Source of the DNA: an uncultured Oscillospiraceae bacterium
GTDB lineage: Bacteria > Bacillota > Clostridia > Oscillospirales > Ruminococcaceae
Assembly: GCA_910577565.1 (NCBI GenBank)
Contig: CAJTNJ010000001.1
Coordinates: forward strand, 124,001 to 188,000
DNA: 64,000 nt
Reading direction: 5' to 3'
A model generated the notes under the pieces. It ran no database searches and had not been told where the DNA came from. It worked only from the letters and a program-made list of their open reading frames with translations. The position numbers were made by a program, and so were the translations under genes. Shown here piece by piece: positions 26,279 through 35,404 of the stretch (its first letter is position 1; every line of letters begins with the position of its first letter).

Positions 26279-28165
26279 CTATCCCCTTTCAGCCAACATA
26301 TGCTTTTTATTAATCTGGTTTGCTAGAACTTTGTTTTCCATGCCGCAGCTATTAAGTCCTAAAGATTCAAGGGCACTGTTAACAGTTGATTGCGGTATAA
26401 ATTTATTGTCTATGGCACTAAGACTCCATTTACCCTTAAAACCAAGCTCTAAAAGTTTTGATGCTATATGCTCACCAATCCCTCCACTTTTTATCGATTC
26501 TTCAAAAAAATAAACTTCGCGGTAATTTTTTAAATCATTTAGAAGCTCATTTGATATCGGATATATTTTCCCTATCTTCATTACAGCTACCTTTATTCCT
26601 TTTTGCAAAAGGCTAATCTGCGCTTTTAAAGCCTCTCCAAGCAATCTTCCATATGTAACTATAATTTTGTCACAATCTCCTATAATTCTATAATCTTTAT
26701 AAGAATCATCATAACTTGACAATTTGTCATATTCAGACCCTCTTGGATATCTAAGAGCCACAACACCATCTGTATAATAAAGTGCTCGCCTAAGCATTCC
26801 TCTTAGCTCTTTATAGTTGCAAGGCGAAAAGATTGTAATGTTTGGAATCGAGCTTAAATAGGCGGTGTCAAAAACACCTTGGTGAGTTTCACCATCTTCC
26901 CCAACTATACCAGCTCTGTCAACCGCCAATAGTATGTGTTCATTTTGTATAGCAGCATCATGCAAAATTTGATCATATCCTCTTTGTAAAAAGGTAGAAT
27001 AAACGGCAAAAACCGGCAAAAGACCATTACTGCTCATTCCTGAAGCGTAAGTTACCGCATGTTGTTCAGCAATACCCACATCAAAAAATCTATCCGGGAA
27101 CTTGCTTTTGAAATATATAAGCCCTGTTGCGTGTTCCATTGCAGCAGAAATGGCACATATATTATCATCTTTTTCAGCTAATTTTGTAAGCTCTTTACCA
27201 AAAACATCAGAAAAACATTCGCTTGTATTTATAAATTCAATACCATTTTTAATATCAAAAGGTGCGACACCATGATAAAGCCCAGGGTTTTCAACTGCTT
27301 TAAAATAGCCTTGACCTTTTTTTGTAAAAACTTGAATTAAAGCGGGTTTATCTGTTTGCTTCGCCCAATTTAGCGCCTGAGTTAATTCGGTTACATTATG
27401 GCCATCTACCGGGCTTAGAAAAGAAAAACCAAGCTCGGTAAAAAAATCAGATTTATATAAAATTTTTTTAACTTTCTTTTTCCCGTTATGTATAGTATTT
27501 TTAACAAGCTTGCCAAAAATTGGAATCTTGTCCAAAGTGCCTTTAACAGCCATTCTTGTTGAAATATACGTCTGGTTTGATCTCATAGTAGAAACATGGC
27601 GTGCAAAACTTCCAACTGTCTTTGAAATTGACATCTCATTGCAATTTAAAACTATTATTAAATTCGAAAGACCAACAGCATTATTCAAACCTTCATAAGC
27701 AATGCCACCCGTTAAAGCACCATCCCCTATCACGGCTATAACAGCGTTGTTTGTTCCTTTTAGAAGTTCTGCTCGTGCTATCCCACAAGCTGCTGACAAA
27801 GAAATTGAAGCATGTCCGGATATAAAAGGATCGTGATTGCTCTCATTTGGCTTTGTAAACCCAGATATGCCACCTTCTTTTCTCAAAGTATCAAACTTAT
27901 CAAATCTGCCGGTAAGCAATTTATGAGCATAACATTGATGGCCAACATCCCAAATAATTTTGTCATTTGGCGAATTAAAAGCTTTATGAAGCGCAACAGT
28001 TAGTTCTACAACACCTAAATTAGATGCTAAATGCCCACCGTTGCTCGATACAACCTCTATTATTTTTTTTCTAATCTCAGCAGATAAAATCTCAAGTTCG
28101 TTTTTTGTAAGATCTTTAAGATCATTTGGGCCTTTTATATTGCTCAATATTTTATAATTCTTCAT
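26279..28165 (-). CDS. dxs: 1-deoxy-D-xylulose-5-phosphate synthase
   Basis: Thiamine-diphosphate enzyme that joins pyruvate and glyceraldehyde 3-phosphate, the first step of the MEP isoprenoid pathway. Seen are HDPFISGHASISLSAACG, the thiamine-binding GDGALTGGIAYEGLNNA with its Asn, the Glu-containing VGIAEQHAVTYASGM and a transketolase C-terminal domain. With the start at the ATG at 28165 the length is 628 aa, normal for the family. The longest frame begins 25 codons earlier at a TTG overlapping the previous gene; neither start has a good ribosome site, so the start is uncertain. Neighbours ispA and the PAP2-like gene fit an isoprenoid-linked unit. Confidence 0.94.
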   Translation of the reverse strand: MKNYKILSNIKGPNDLKDLTKNELEILSAEIRKKIIEVVSSNGGHLASNLGVVELTVALHKAFNSPNDKIIWDVGHQCYAHKLLTGRFDKFDTLRKEGGISGFTKPNESNHDPFISGHASISLSAACGIARAELLKGTNNAVIAVIGDGALTGGIAYEGLNNAVGLSNLIIVLNCNEMSISKTVGSFARHVSTMRSNQTYISTRMAVKGTLDKIPIFGKLVKNTIHNGKKKVKKILYKSDFFTELGFSFLSPVDGHNVTELTQALNWAKQTDKPALIQVFTKKGQGYFKAVENPGLYHGVAPFDIKNGIEFINTSECFSDVFGKELTKLAEKDDNICAISAAMEHATGLIYFKSKFPDRFFDVGIAEQHAVTYASGMSSNGLLPVFAVYSTFLQRGYDQILHDAAIQNEHILLAVDRAGIVGEDGETHQGVFDTAYLSSIPNITIFSPCNYKELRGMLRRALYYTDGVVALRYPRGSEYDKLSSYDDSYKDYRIIGDCDKIIVTYGRLLGEALKAQISLLQKGIKVAVMKIGKIYPISNELLNDLKNYREVYFFEESIKSGGIGEHIASKLLELGFKGKWSLSAIDNKFIPQSTVNSALESLGLNSCGMENKVLANQINKKHMLAERG

Positions 28166-28226
28166 ATTTTTGACGAAACCAAATAAAGCGCCGTACACCA
28201 CCTTATTAATATATTTATATAAAATT

Positions 28227-28763
28227 TCAGCGAGGAACAATAAGCGCTATAACTATTCCAAGCAGTGCTCCACCCAATACTTCGAGGGGAGTATGTCCAA
28301 GTTTTTCTTTTAATTTTTTGATATCTTCATCATCTTCTTCGGTATCTTTAAAATTATCACTATTTCTTGTAAACATCTTAAGTTTTTTCTTGATTTCTGT
28401 TTGCTTAATTTCAGGAATATCTAACACATCCACGATTTTATTAAGCACCTTAGCCTGTTCTCCGGAAGAACGCCTTACACCAGTTGCATCATACATAACA
28501 ACCACAGCCAATACTGCAGCTATAGCAAACATAGGAGAACTAACACCACTTACCCTGCTAATAGCTATAGCAAGTGCACAAACAGTAGCCGAATGTGCAC
28601 TAGGCATTCCTCCCGAACCAAATAAACGCTCATAATCAAATCGCTTTTCAGTTATAAGCACAAATAATGTCTTCACAATTTGTGCCGATAGCCAAGCCAC
28701 CAGCGCACATACTAAAGCATAGTTATATGATATAAGATTAGTTATTAAATTGACTACTCCCAT
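28227..28763 (-). CDS. Divergent PAP2 family membrane protein (YuiD-like)
   Basis: A 178-aa protein of the divergent PAP2/DUF212 family with a GGMPSAHSA motif, reminiscent of the phosphatidic acid phosphatase 2 active site, and three to four hydrophobic segments (about 10-28, 62-80, 83-100, 157-176). A charged Lys/Asp/Glu-rich loop of about 45 residues separates the last two. Activity is not established; its place between ispA and dxs suggests a link to polyprenyl-phosphate or membrane lipid metabolism, which is inference. The start is the ATG at 28763, six bases after AAGGAG; an upstream in-frame ATG at 28781 lies before that site. Confidence 0.82.
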   Translation of the reverse strand: MGVVNLITNLISYNYALVCALVAWLSAQIVKTLFVLITEKRFDYERLFGSGGMPSAHSATVCALAIAISRVSGVSSPMFAIAAVLAVVVMYDATGVRRSSGEQAKVLNKIVDVLDIPEIKQTEIKKKLKMFTRNSDNFKDTEEDDEDIKKLKEKLGHTPLEVLGGALLGIVIALIVPR

Positions 28764-28802
28764 ATGCTTCTCCTTAGACATTATGTAAACATTTTAAAAG
28801 CG

Positions 28803-29684
28803 CTAGTGATTTCGATATAAAAGTGATTTTGTTAACTCAACAAGAAACTGATTGTTATCAAAACTTTGAAGAATATTCAAAGCAAGATCAGTAAATTTAT
28901 TAGCTATTTGCTTTGTACCTTCCAATCCAAAAACCGTTATGTTGTTTATTTTACCTTTTTCTTCATCACTGCCTATTGGTTTACCTAAAATTTCTTCTTT
29001 ACCACTAACGTCAAGTATATCATCGCACGCTTGAAAAGCGAGGCCAAGAAATTTCCCATATTCATCAAGCGTTTTTAATTTATCGCTTTTTGCATGAGCT
29101 GCAATTCCCCCAAGAACAGATGCAGCTTGTATTAATGCAGACGTTTTATATATATGCATAAGTTCAACAATATCTTCTTCAACAGTTTCTTTTTTAGTGT
29201 AAATATCTATTACTTGACCACCTATCATACCATCAACTGCTGACCTTTTACTCAAAATATCACATGCTTTATATATATCTTCATAAGATATTTCCGCCTC
29301 CCGAGCTTTTGTTAAGACCTCAAAAGCAGACAGAAAAAATGCATCTCCCGCAAGCACTGCTGTAGTATAATCATACTCTATATGACATGACGGCTTGCCT
29401 CTTCTTAAGTCGTCGTCGTCCATACAAGGCAAGTCATCGTGAATTAAAGAGCCAACATGGACAAATTCAACTGCACAAGCAAATGGAATAGCTTTTTTAG
29501 CATCACTACCGAGCATCTCACAAACAGCTAGTGTAAGCATAGGTCTTATGCGTTTTCCACCACCCATCATGCTATACCTCATAGCATCGCGAACTCGTTT
29601 ATGAGGCCCGTTTATTTTAGGCAAAAACCTTTCTAGGCCTTCATTTATTATGTTGACATATCTTTTACATTGGCTTTCAAACAT
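28803..29684 (-). CDS. ispA: Geranyl/farnesyl diphosphate synthase
   Basis: Short-chain trans-prenyl diphosphate synthase, 293 aa, condensing IPP with DMAPP/GPP. The first Asp-rich motif is DDLPCMDDD (83-91), GGGKRIRP (41-48) binds diphosphate, and the second Asp-rich motif is in ACDDILD (about 223). The spacing within the first motif (DDxxxxD) is the type found in bacterial FPP synthases. The ribosome site GGAGG lies in the end of xseB; the gap is only 5 bp. The C-terminus is slightly short compared with E. coli IspA. Chain length cannot be fixed from sequence alone. Confidence 0.93.
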   Translation of the reverse strand: MFESQCKRYVNIINEGLERFLPKINGPHKRVRDAMRYSMMGGGKRIRPMLTLAVCEMLGSDAKKAIPFACAVEFVHVGSLIHDDLPCMDDDDLRRGKPSCHIEYDYTTAVLAGDAFFLSAFEVLTKAREAEISYEDIYKACDILSKRSAVDGMIGGQVIDIYTKKETVEEDIVELMHIYKTSALIQAASVLGGIAAHAKSDKLKTLDEYGKFLGLAFQACDDILDVSGKEEILGKPIGSDEEKGKINNITVFGLEGTKQIANKFTDLALNILQSFDNNQFLVELTKSLLYRNH

Positions 29685-29689
29685 AATGA

Positions 29690-29899
29690 TTATTCCTCCG
29701 GTTGTTCATTGCCAACATACTCAATTTTTAATTTTGCCTTATCAAGTTCGCTTTTACAATCAGAGCAAAGTTTAACGCCTTGTTTATAGAGCTTTAGATT
29801 TTGTTCTAAAGCTCCATCCCCTTTTTCTAATTTGCTTACTATTTTTTCAAGCTCCTTCATAGCGCTGTCAAATGATATGACATCTTTTGATTTATCCAT
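29690..29899 (-). CDS. xseB: Exodeoxyribonuclease VII small subunit
   Basis: A 69-aa helical protein with the family pattern SFDSAMKELEKIVSKLEKGD and the later LYKQGVKLCSDCKSELDKA. It assembles with XseA into exonuclease VII, which degrades single-stranded DNA. GGGAG is ahead of the ATG. It sits 37 bp after xseA and 5 bp before ispA, the conserved order. Confidence 0.93.
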   Translation of the reverse strand: MDKSKDVISFDSAMKELEKIVSKLEKGDGALEQNLKLYKQGVKLCSDCKSELDKAKLKIEYVGNEQPEE

Positions 29900-29936
29900 T
29901 TATGAATCTCCCAATATATTTCTTTAAATTAAAAAA

Positions 29937-31136
29937 CTAATTTTTTCTGATTTTTTCGGTTACTTTTGCTTTTATACTGCCGCTATTTAAAAGTATATTT
30001 ATATTATTATCAACCTTAGTTTTATAAACCGATCTGATAACTTTTCCATTTTCATCAAACACAATAGAATATCCTCTGCTTAAAACTTTAAGCGGATTTA
30101 ATGACTCCAGAAGCTGAGATTGATTTTCATAACAATCTTTGCACATATTGTAACATGCATTTATGGCCATATTTAACCTAATTTTAATTTGTTCTAATCG
30201 TTCATTTGAAAGCAGCAACTCATTTAAGGGTGATGCATTAAAAAGTCTGCTCTTTAGATGATCTAATCTATAAACATTTGCCTCAAATATATCTTTTATA
30301 CTATTATACATCATATTTTTTATGTTGTCGATTTGTTTTTTCAAATCCTCTATATCAACACAAACAAGTTCGGCTGCCGCTGAGGGAGTTGGAGCTCTAA
30401 GGTCAGATACTAAATCAACCAAACATCTATCGGTTTCATGACCTACCGCAGATATTACGGGCTTTTCAAACGATGCAACAGCTCTAACAACTTGTTCATT
30501 ATTAAAAGGATCAAGATCTTCGCTAGATCCACCACCTCTTCCTATTATTAAAACATCTAAATAATCATTTCTTGCAAGATTAATTGCTTTGATAATTGAC
30601 CTTACAGCATTTTCTCCTTGCACCAAAGCAGGATATACTTTAAGTTTTAAAATGGGAGAACGTCTTGACAATATTTGTATAACGTCCTGAAGTGCCGCTC
30701 CATTTAACGCCGTTAAAACTCCAACTACATTAGGTGTTTTTGGTATCGCGACTTTTCTGTCTGAATCGAACAATCCCTCTTTTAGCAATTTGTTGGTAAG
30801 TTGTTCCAATTCTTTTTGTATATCGCCTTCACCTTGTTTTGTCAAATTTCTTACATAAATCTGATATGTGCCACTTTTTTCATAAACACCTATGTCACCT
30901 TTTGCAACAACACTAATTCCGTCCTTTGGAAAAAACTTGACTTTATCAGCTTGCTCTTTAAACATGATGCATCTGATGGCCGATTCTCTGTCTTTAAGAG
31001 TAAAGTACATATGCCCAAACTTATGACTTACAAAATTAGATATTTCTCCACAAACAGATATATTATAAAATATCTCTTCATAAGAAAAAATCTGTTTTAT
31101 AAATTTATTAACATCTGAAACTGTATAAATATTCAT
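29937..31136 (-). CDS. xseA: Exodeoxyribonuclease VII large subunit
   Basis: Catalytic subunit, 399 aa, with an N-terminal OB-fold (YTVSDVNKFIKQIF, SNFVSHKFGHMYFTLKD) and the catalytic domain containing IIGRGGGSSEDLDPFN, VISAVGHETD and LRAPTPSAAAE. The remainder is coiled-coil-like. The start is the ATG at 31136 behind GGAGG; the frame also opens five codons earlier, ahead of that site. Its ATG overlaps the TGA of the upstream Kae1-like gene (ATGA), so translation of the two is probably coupled. Confidence 0.95.
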   Translation of the reverse strand: MNIYTVSDVNKFIKQIFSYEEIFYNISVCGEISNFVSHKFGHMYFTLKDRESAIRCIMFKEQADKVKFFPKDGISVVAKGDIGVYEKSGTYQIYVRNLTKQGEGDIQKELEQLTNKLLKEGLFDSDRKVAIPKTPNVVGVLTALNGAALQDVIQILSRRSPILKLKVYPALVQGENAVRSIIKAINLARNDYLDVLIIGRGGGSSEDLDPFNNEQVVRAVASFEKPVISAVGHETDRCLVDLVSDLRAPTPSAAAELVCVDIEDLKKQIDNIKNMMYNSIKDIFEANVYRLDHLKSRLFNASPLNELLLSNERLEQIKIRLNMAINACYNMCKDCYENQSQLLESLNPLKVLSRGYSIVFDENGKVIRSVYKTKVDNNINILLNSGSIKAKVTEKIRKN

Positions 31137-32077
31137 AATTCCTCCAAACAAGCTAAAATAGCCGGTCCAATGGCGTTATCTGAGGAATATTCAGGTTCTG
31201 CAAAAAAAGTATTATATTTTTTACTTAACATCGTTTTAATTATACTGTTTCTCATCACACCACCTGCAAACAAAACTGGTAACTCGCCAAAATTCAAATA
31301 AACAGACTCAAAAATATCGCACAAACTATACCCTATATATGTAAGGCAATATCTAGCGACATATTCCTTAGAATGCCCAGATGATAACAAAGCACTACAC
31401 TTGTTCTCAAGCCCTGACAAACAGCAATCCATATTCTTAACAGCTGTTTTAAATTTAATAATATCCATCTCACAAGCATTGCACTTTAATGCTAATTTTT
31501 CAAGTTCAGATCCTGCCGGAAAATCAAGACCAAGTTTTGAGCCAACACGGTCTATAACTTGACCTGCGTTCAAATCAAGCGTTCCACCCAATTTGGTTAT
31601 ATCACATATTTTATTATTACAACATCTAATTAAAAGGCATTCCGTGGTGCCGCCCGAAACATGAAAAGCAATAAATCTGCCTTCTTTTAGCCACGATAAT
31701 TTATTGGCAGAATATAAAGCTGCTGCTATGTGCCCTTGTTGATGAGAATATTTATAAAGCTTTTTACCATTAGATGCACATATTGATTTAGCTGTCATTT
31801 CGCCAACCAAAAAACATGGCATATAAGATCCTTCCACAGTTCTTGGCTTGTTCGAAACTCCTACTACGTCAAAGCTTGCATTAGTTTTCAAAAACAACTC
31901 TTCAATAATATCGCCTAAACATTTAACATGCTCAAATACCGCTTGAGACTGCCTAAGGCCTATTGCACCCTTCGGGTGTGGCAATAATCTCTTTTTAATA
32001 AAAACTTCACCCGTTATGCTGTCATACAAAGCTGCTGAACATGTATAATTAGATGTATCAATCCCAAGAGCTCTCAT
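31133..32077 (-). CDS. Kae1/TsaD-like domain protein (TsaD paralogue)
   Basis: A 314-residue ASKHA-fold protein resembling TsaD, the enzyme that makes t6A37 in tRNA, but shorter and divergent in the nucleotide-binding segments. The metal ligands of TsaD seem conserved: H112 and H116 in SHQQGH and D300 in YSSDNA. The N-terminus has the family start GIDTSNYTCSAAL. Clostridial genomes commonly carry such a gene between nusB and xseA, in addition to a true tsaD elsewhere, so this is probably a paralogue of undefined role; I cannot exclude that it is the only TsaD here. ATGA overlaps join it to nusB upstream and xseA downstream. Confidence 0.78.
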   Translation of the reverse strand: MRALGIDTSNYTCSAALYDSITGEVFIKKRLLPHPKGAIGLRQSQAVFEHVKCLGDIIEELFLKTNASFDVVGVSNKPRTVEGSYMPCFLVGEMTAKSICASNGKKLYKYSHQQGHIAAALYSANKLSWLKEGRFIAFHVSGGTTECLLIRCCNNKICDITKLGGTLDLNAGQVIDRVGSKLGLDFPAGSELEKLALKCNACEMDIIKFKTAVKNMDCCLSGLENKCSALLSSGHSKEYVARYCLTYIGYSLCDIFESVYLNFGELPVLFAGGVMRNSIIKTMLSKKYNTFFAEPEYSSDNAIGPAILACLEEL

Positions 32078-32472
32078 TTGTTGTTTAACCTTATAAAGTT
32101 TCCAAGGACTCCATTAATGAAAGCCGGTTCATCATCTCCGGCATATTTTTTGGCCAACTCAACAGCTTCATTAATTGCAACCGGAGAGTCCACATCATCA
32201 ACATATAATATTTCATAAAAAGCAATTTCCAAAATTGCAAGCGAAACGCTAGCTATCCTATCAATTTTCCATTTTCTAAGAAACAATTTAATTTTTTCGT
32301 CGATTTCTGCTCGCTTTGAAACTACACCTATGGCAAGACTTTTAGAATAGCCGTTAAGATTAACATCTTCAACATTTTCTGCAAGCTCAATTAAACTATT
32401 CATATCTGTATCTGAAAAAAGTGATTCAAACACCAATATAAAAGCTCTCTCTCTAGCTTTAAATCTTTTCAT
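32074..32472 (-). CDS. nusB: Transcription antitermination factor NusB
   Basis: All-helical 132-aa protein that binds boxA RNA with S10/NusE in rRNA antitermination. Family features are the Arg-rich start KARERAFILVFE and the C-terminal DSPVAINEAVELAKKYAGDDEPAFINGVLGNF. AAGGGTG precedes the ATG. First gene of the long minus-strand cluster, with a promoter about 140 bp upstream. Confidence 0.94.
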   Translation of the reverse strand: MKRFKARERAFILVFESLFSDTDMNSLIELAENVEDVNLNGYSKSLAIGVVSKRAEIDEKIKLFLRKWKIDRIASVSLAILEIAFYEILYVDDVDSPVAINEAVELAKKYAGDDEPAFINGVLGNFIRLNNK

Positions 32473-33295
32473 TTTTTCACCCTTATTTCAATTAAGTTCA
32501 ACATTATTTAAAACAAAACAACATCAAATCAAACATAATTCTTACAAATAAAAAAACAAGCTACATTAATTTTTATAAAATGCATTAATTCGTGCTCTTT
32601 TAAATATTTTAAGTTATTATAACATATCCTCAACTTTATTACAAACAAATTAATTGAAAGTTTGCGGAATAATATATACTTTACCATTACAAATGATATG
32701 TTTATATACTCAGATATAGAATGTGAAAATAGAAAACCCTTAAGAAAATTGTCATGTTTTTTACAGTCAACAGTTATTAATATATTTACATTAAAATAGA
32801 ACCAAAATCATGGATAAATGAATAAAGAAATAATAATTGATTCAAATTTAAGTAAAACGTTTTATTCCAAAAAATATCTCTAGCTTTGAGATTTTGACAA
32901 TTATGAATCTATTTATCATATTCCCATAGCTTTTATGTTATCTTTAGTATATAAGCAACAAAAACAAATAAAAACTCACCACAAATTTAAAAGATAATAA
33001 AAAATATAATTTTTAGTCGTTATTCTTTTAATTGCTTTAAATATTAAATATTCTATATTCTCAAATTTTTTCCCGTTAATTAAATTTATATTTATTTTGT
33101 CACGTTTTATATAAATACTCTTTACATGAAAACGTAATATAAGATTAAAATAATATACTAATTTATGGTGGGCAAAACATAAACGTAATAACTAAAAATA
33201 CTTTTAAAATAAGTTTGCTATTTGTATAAATATTTATATTTTTTAATGAAGAAAATCTTGGCTATTTTGGCTATTATTGTAGCTCTAATATTTAT
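32473..33295. other. Gene-free AT-rich region between nusB and ogt
   Basis: Over 800 bp without an ORF that has a ribosome site. Apart from the nusB promoter at 32616-32644, I see nothing recognisable; no transposase relic could be matched. A 17-codon hydrophobic ORF at 33246-33299 is noted but not accepted as a gene. Confidence 0.4.
32616..32644 (-). promoter_or_regulatory. Promoter of the nusB-recN cluster
   Basis: On the minus strand TTGTAA (32644-32639) and TATAAT (32621-32616) are 17 bp apart, giving a leader of roughly 135 nt before nusB. Confidence 0.6.
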
Positions 33296-33802
33296 TTAAT
33301 TAAAATATGTTTTTTCTAGATCTAATAGATATTTTTTAAAATTAACGCCTTCACCTAAACTATAACCACCAATCGAGTCAGAAGCTATAACACGATGACA
33401 TGGAATAAGAATTCCAAGAGGATTAGTTTTAACAGCTAAACCTACTGCACGATAACCATTAGTACCAATGATTAAGCCTATATCTTTGTAACTGAGCACA
33501 TTACCATAAGGTATTTTTGTAACAGTTGTTAAAACTTTAATTTGAAACGGTGTACCACATATTTTATATGGCAATGTAAATTGTTTTAGTTTTCCTATAA
33601 AATATTTTGAAATTTCTTTCTGTAAATTTTCTTTTATCTTATTGTTTGAATCGTAAAATGAATATGGACAGTGTCTATTTAAGTGAGATTCAATTTTTAA
33701 TGTGTCGTTTTTTGTTAAAGCAATCCCTACTATAAAATTATTGGCAGTATATACTTTGTATATGGTAGTAAATTTGCTAACATTTCTTTCATTATCATCC
33801 AT
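33296..33802 (-). CDS. ogt: Methylated-DNA--protein-cysteine methyltransferase
   Basis: Suicide repair enzyme that takes methyl or alkyl groups from O6-guanine in DNA onto its own cysteine. The 168-aa protein has the active-site motif IPCHRVI with C135, preceded by the DNA-binding helix segment GTNGYRAVGLAVKTNP and the conserved PYGNVLSYKDIG. The N-terminal domain is poorly conserved, as usual. It is a single gene with a promoter at 33932-33961 that overlaps a pair of 16-bp direct repeats, suggesting regulation. Confidence 0.92.
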   Translation of the reverse strand: MDDNERNVSKFTTIYKVYTANNFIVGIALTKNDTLKIESHLNRHCPYSFYDSNNKIKENLQKEISKYFIGKLKQFTLPYKICGTPFQIKVLTTVTKIPYGNVLSYKDIGLIIGTNGYRAVGLAVKTNPLGILIPCHRVIASDSIGGYSLGEGVNFKKYLLDLEKTYFN

Positions 33803-33931
33803 AATTTTACACCTCGGAATTTTCGTTTTTGCTTATCATAATAATATAAAGAAAAATTTCAAGAAAAAAGGCAGAAAATTTAACATAGATTATGATATTA
33901 CATAAACTGTCTTCTATTTTTATAATGATTG

Positions 33932-33961
33932 TTTATAAATATGTGTGTTTATCAATTTCAA
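33932..33961 (-). promoter_or_regulatory. Candidate promoter of ogt
   Basis: On the minus strand TTGAAA (33961-33956) and TATAAA (33937-33932) with 18 bp between them, about 130 bp before the ogt start codon. Confidence 0.5.
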
Positions 33962-33991
33962 ATAAGACATTTCTTTCAATTACAAATAAGA
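33952..33991. repeat. Two 16-bp direct repeats over the ogt -35 region
   Basis: TCAATTTCAAATAAGA (33952-33967) and TCAATTACAAATAAGA (33976-33991) differ at one base and are 24 bp apart, slightly over two helical turns. The first covers the -35 hexamer of the ogt promoter, so they resemble binding sites of a regulator. Confidence 0.55.
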
Positions 33992-34058
33992 TATGAACTA
34001 AATTTTTGTGTCTATATAACACATAAAATATTTATAGAAGAACTTGCAAAAATTTTTT

Positions 34059-34080
34059 AAAAGACTCTTTTTGAGTTTTT
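34059..34080 (-). terminator. Weak candidate terminator after tgt
   Basis: An 8-bp stem including one G-U pair around TTTTT (34060-34067 with 34073-34080), about 145 bp after the tgt stop. Read on the minus strand it is followed by TTTTAAAAAA. Confidence 0.35.
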
Positions 34081-34223
34081 AACTAAAGAACTTATTTTAT
34101 TTTTTAGTGTATTTCATCTTTACTATATATGCTATATTATCCAAAATCACATATTAAAATTGCAACCTTATCTAAAATATATCCTTTTATACATATTTGT
34201 TTGCCAAAACAACTTAAATGATA

Positions 34224-35360
34224 TCATATTCTATTATCCAAAATTTTAACATAATGATTTTTAAAATCTTCAAATCTTGACTCTAAAATTGCATCTCTAA
34301 TTTTTTCCATCAATGTATTGTAAAAATATAAATTGTGCATTACAGATAGCCTTGCAGCAAGCATTTCATTAGCTTTAAACAGATGCCTTAAATAGGCACG
34401 TGAATAGTTCTTGCAGGTTGGACAATCACAGTTTGAATCTATTGGGCTTGGATCTGTCTCATATTTCGAATTCATAAGGTTTCTAACGCCTTCCCAGGTA
34501 TTTAAATGTGCATGACGAGCATTTCTGGTTGGCATAACACAGTCAAACATATCTATACCCCTTGCTACGGATTCGATTATATTGCTAGGTTTTCCAACTC
34601 CCATTAAATATCTTGGTTTATCTTCAGGCATAAATGGTTCAATTTCTTCTATTATGTGATACATCTGCTCCTTTGTTTCTCCTACTGCAAGTCCTCCAAT
34701 TGCATAACCGTCGCAATCAAAAGACGCTATTTGCTTCATATGATTTTGCCTTATATCAATATATGTCGACCCTTGATTTATACCAAAAAAAAGCTGGTGG
34801 GGATTTAGCGTTTCATCTTTTTTATTCAATTGTTCAAGTTTTATCATACATCTTTCAAGCCATCTGGTTGTCATATCACATGAGTCTTTAGTATAAAGCC
34901 TTTGTGCCGGATTTTGAATGCACTCATCAAATGCCATAGCTATTGTAGAAGCTAGATTTGACTGAATTTGCATACTCTCTTCTGGGCCCATGAATATTTT
35001 TTGGCCACTAATGTGAGAAGAAAAATATACTCCATCCTCTGTTATTTTGCGAAGGCCTGAAAGTGAAAAGACTTGATATCCACCACTGTCAGTAAGTATT
35101 GGCCTGTCCCAACCCATAAAGTAATGTAATCCACCCATGTTTTTGATTACTTTGTCGACTAATCTTAGGTTAAGATGATAGGTGTTGCATAGCTCAACTT
35201 GACACTTTAATTTTTTTAAATCATGTGAAGACACCGCTCCCTTTATAGCTGCAGCTGTCCCAACATTCATAAAACAAGGGGTATTAAACGACCCATGCAC
35301 AGTATTGACTATGCCAACCCTTGCGTTTTTTTCTTTTTTAACTAATGTATATATACCCAT
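34224..35360 (-). CDS. tgt: tRNA-guanine transglycosylase (queuine tRNA-ribosyltransferase)
   Basis: Exchanges guanine-34 for preQ1 in tRNAs with GUN anticodons, the entry step of queuosine in tRNA. The 378-aa protein has LTDSGGYQVFSL with the catalytic Asp D91, the IGGLAVGE and MGVGKP segments, a VMPTRNARHAH motif with the nucleophile region, and the zinc site CDCPTCKNYSRAYLRHL near 318-334. Start ATG; a typical ribosome site is weak (GGTGG). It follows queA by 45 bp, the usual pair. No preQ1 synthesis genes are in the window. Confidence 0.95.
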   Translation of the reverse strand: MGIYTLVKKEKNARVGIVNTVHGSFNTPCFMNVGTAAAIKGAVSSHDLKKLKCQVELCNTYHLNLRLVDKVIKNMGGLHYFMGWDRPILTDSGGYQVFSLSGLRKITEDGVYFSSHISGQKIFMGPEESMQIQSNLASTIAMAFDECIQNPAQRLYTKDSCDMTTRWLERCMIKLEQLNKKDETLNPHQLFFGINQGSTYIDIRQNHMKQIASFDCDGYAIGGLAVGETKEQMYHIIEEIEPFMPEDKPRYLMGVGKPSNIIESVARGIDMFDCVMPTRNARHAHLNTWEGVRNLMNSKYETDPSPIDSNCDCPTCKNYSRAYLRHLFKANEMLAARLSVMHNLYFYNTLMEKIRDAILESRFEDFKNHYVKILDNRI

Positions 35361-35404
35361 AGTCCACCTATCATAATCTATTTTAATTGAATATTTTAAT
35401 TGAA

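Larger units (their letters stand above)
33803..34223. other. Intergenic region upstream of ogt and downstream of tgt
   Basis: Holds the ogt promoter (33932-33961), two 16-bp direct repeats (33952-33991) and a short hairpin at 34059-34080, each listed separately. No ORF with a ribosome site. Confidence 0.45.

Noticed and set aside
33246..33299. 17-codon hydrophobic ORF (MKKILAILAIIVALIFI) between nusB and ogt
   Set aside because: It looks like a signal-anchor peptide but has no ribosome site and overlaps the end of ogt; a short hydrophobic run is expected by chance in such AT-rich DNA.
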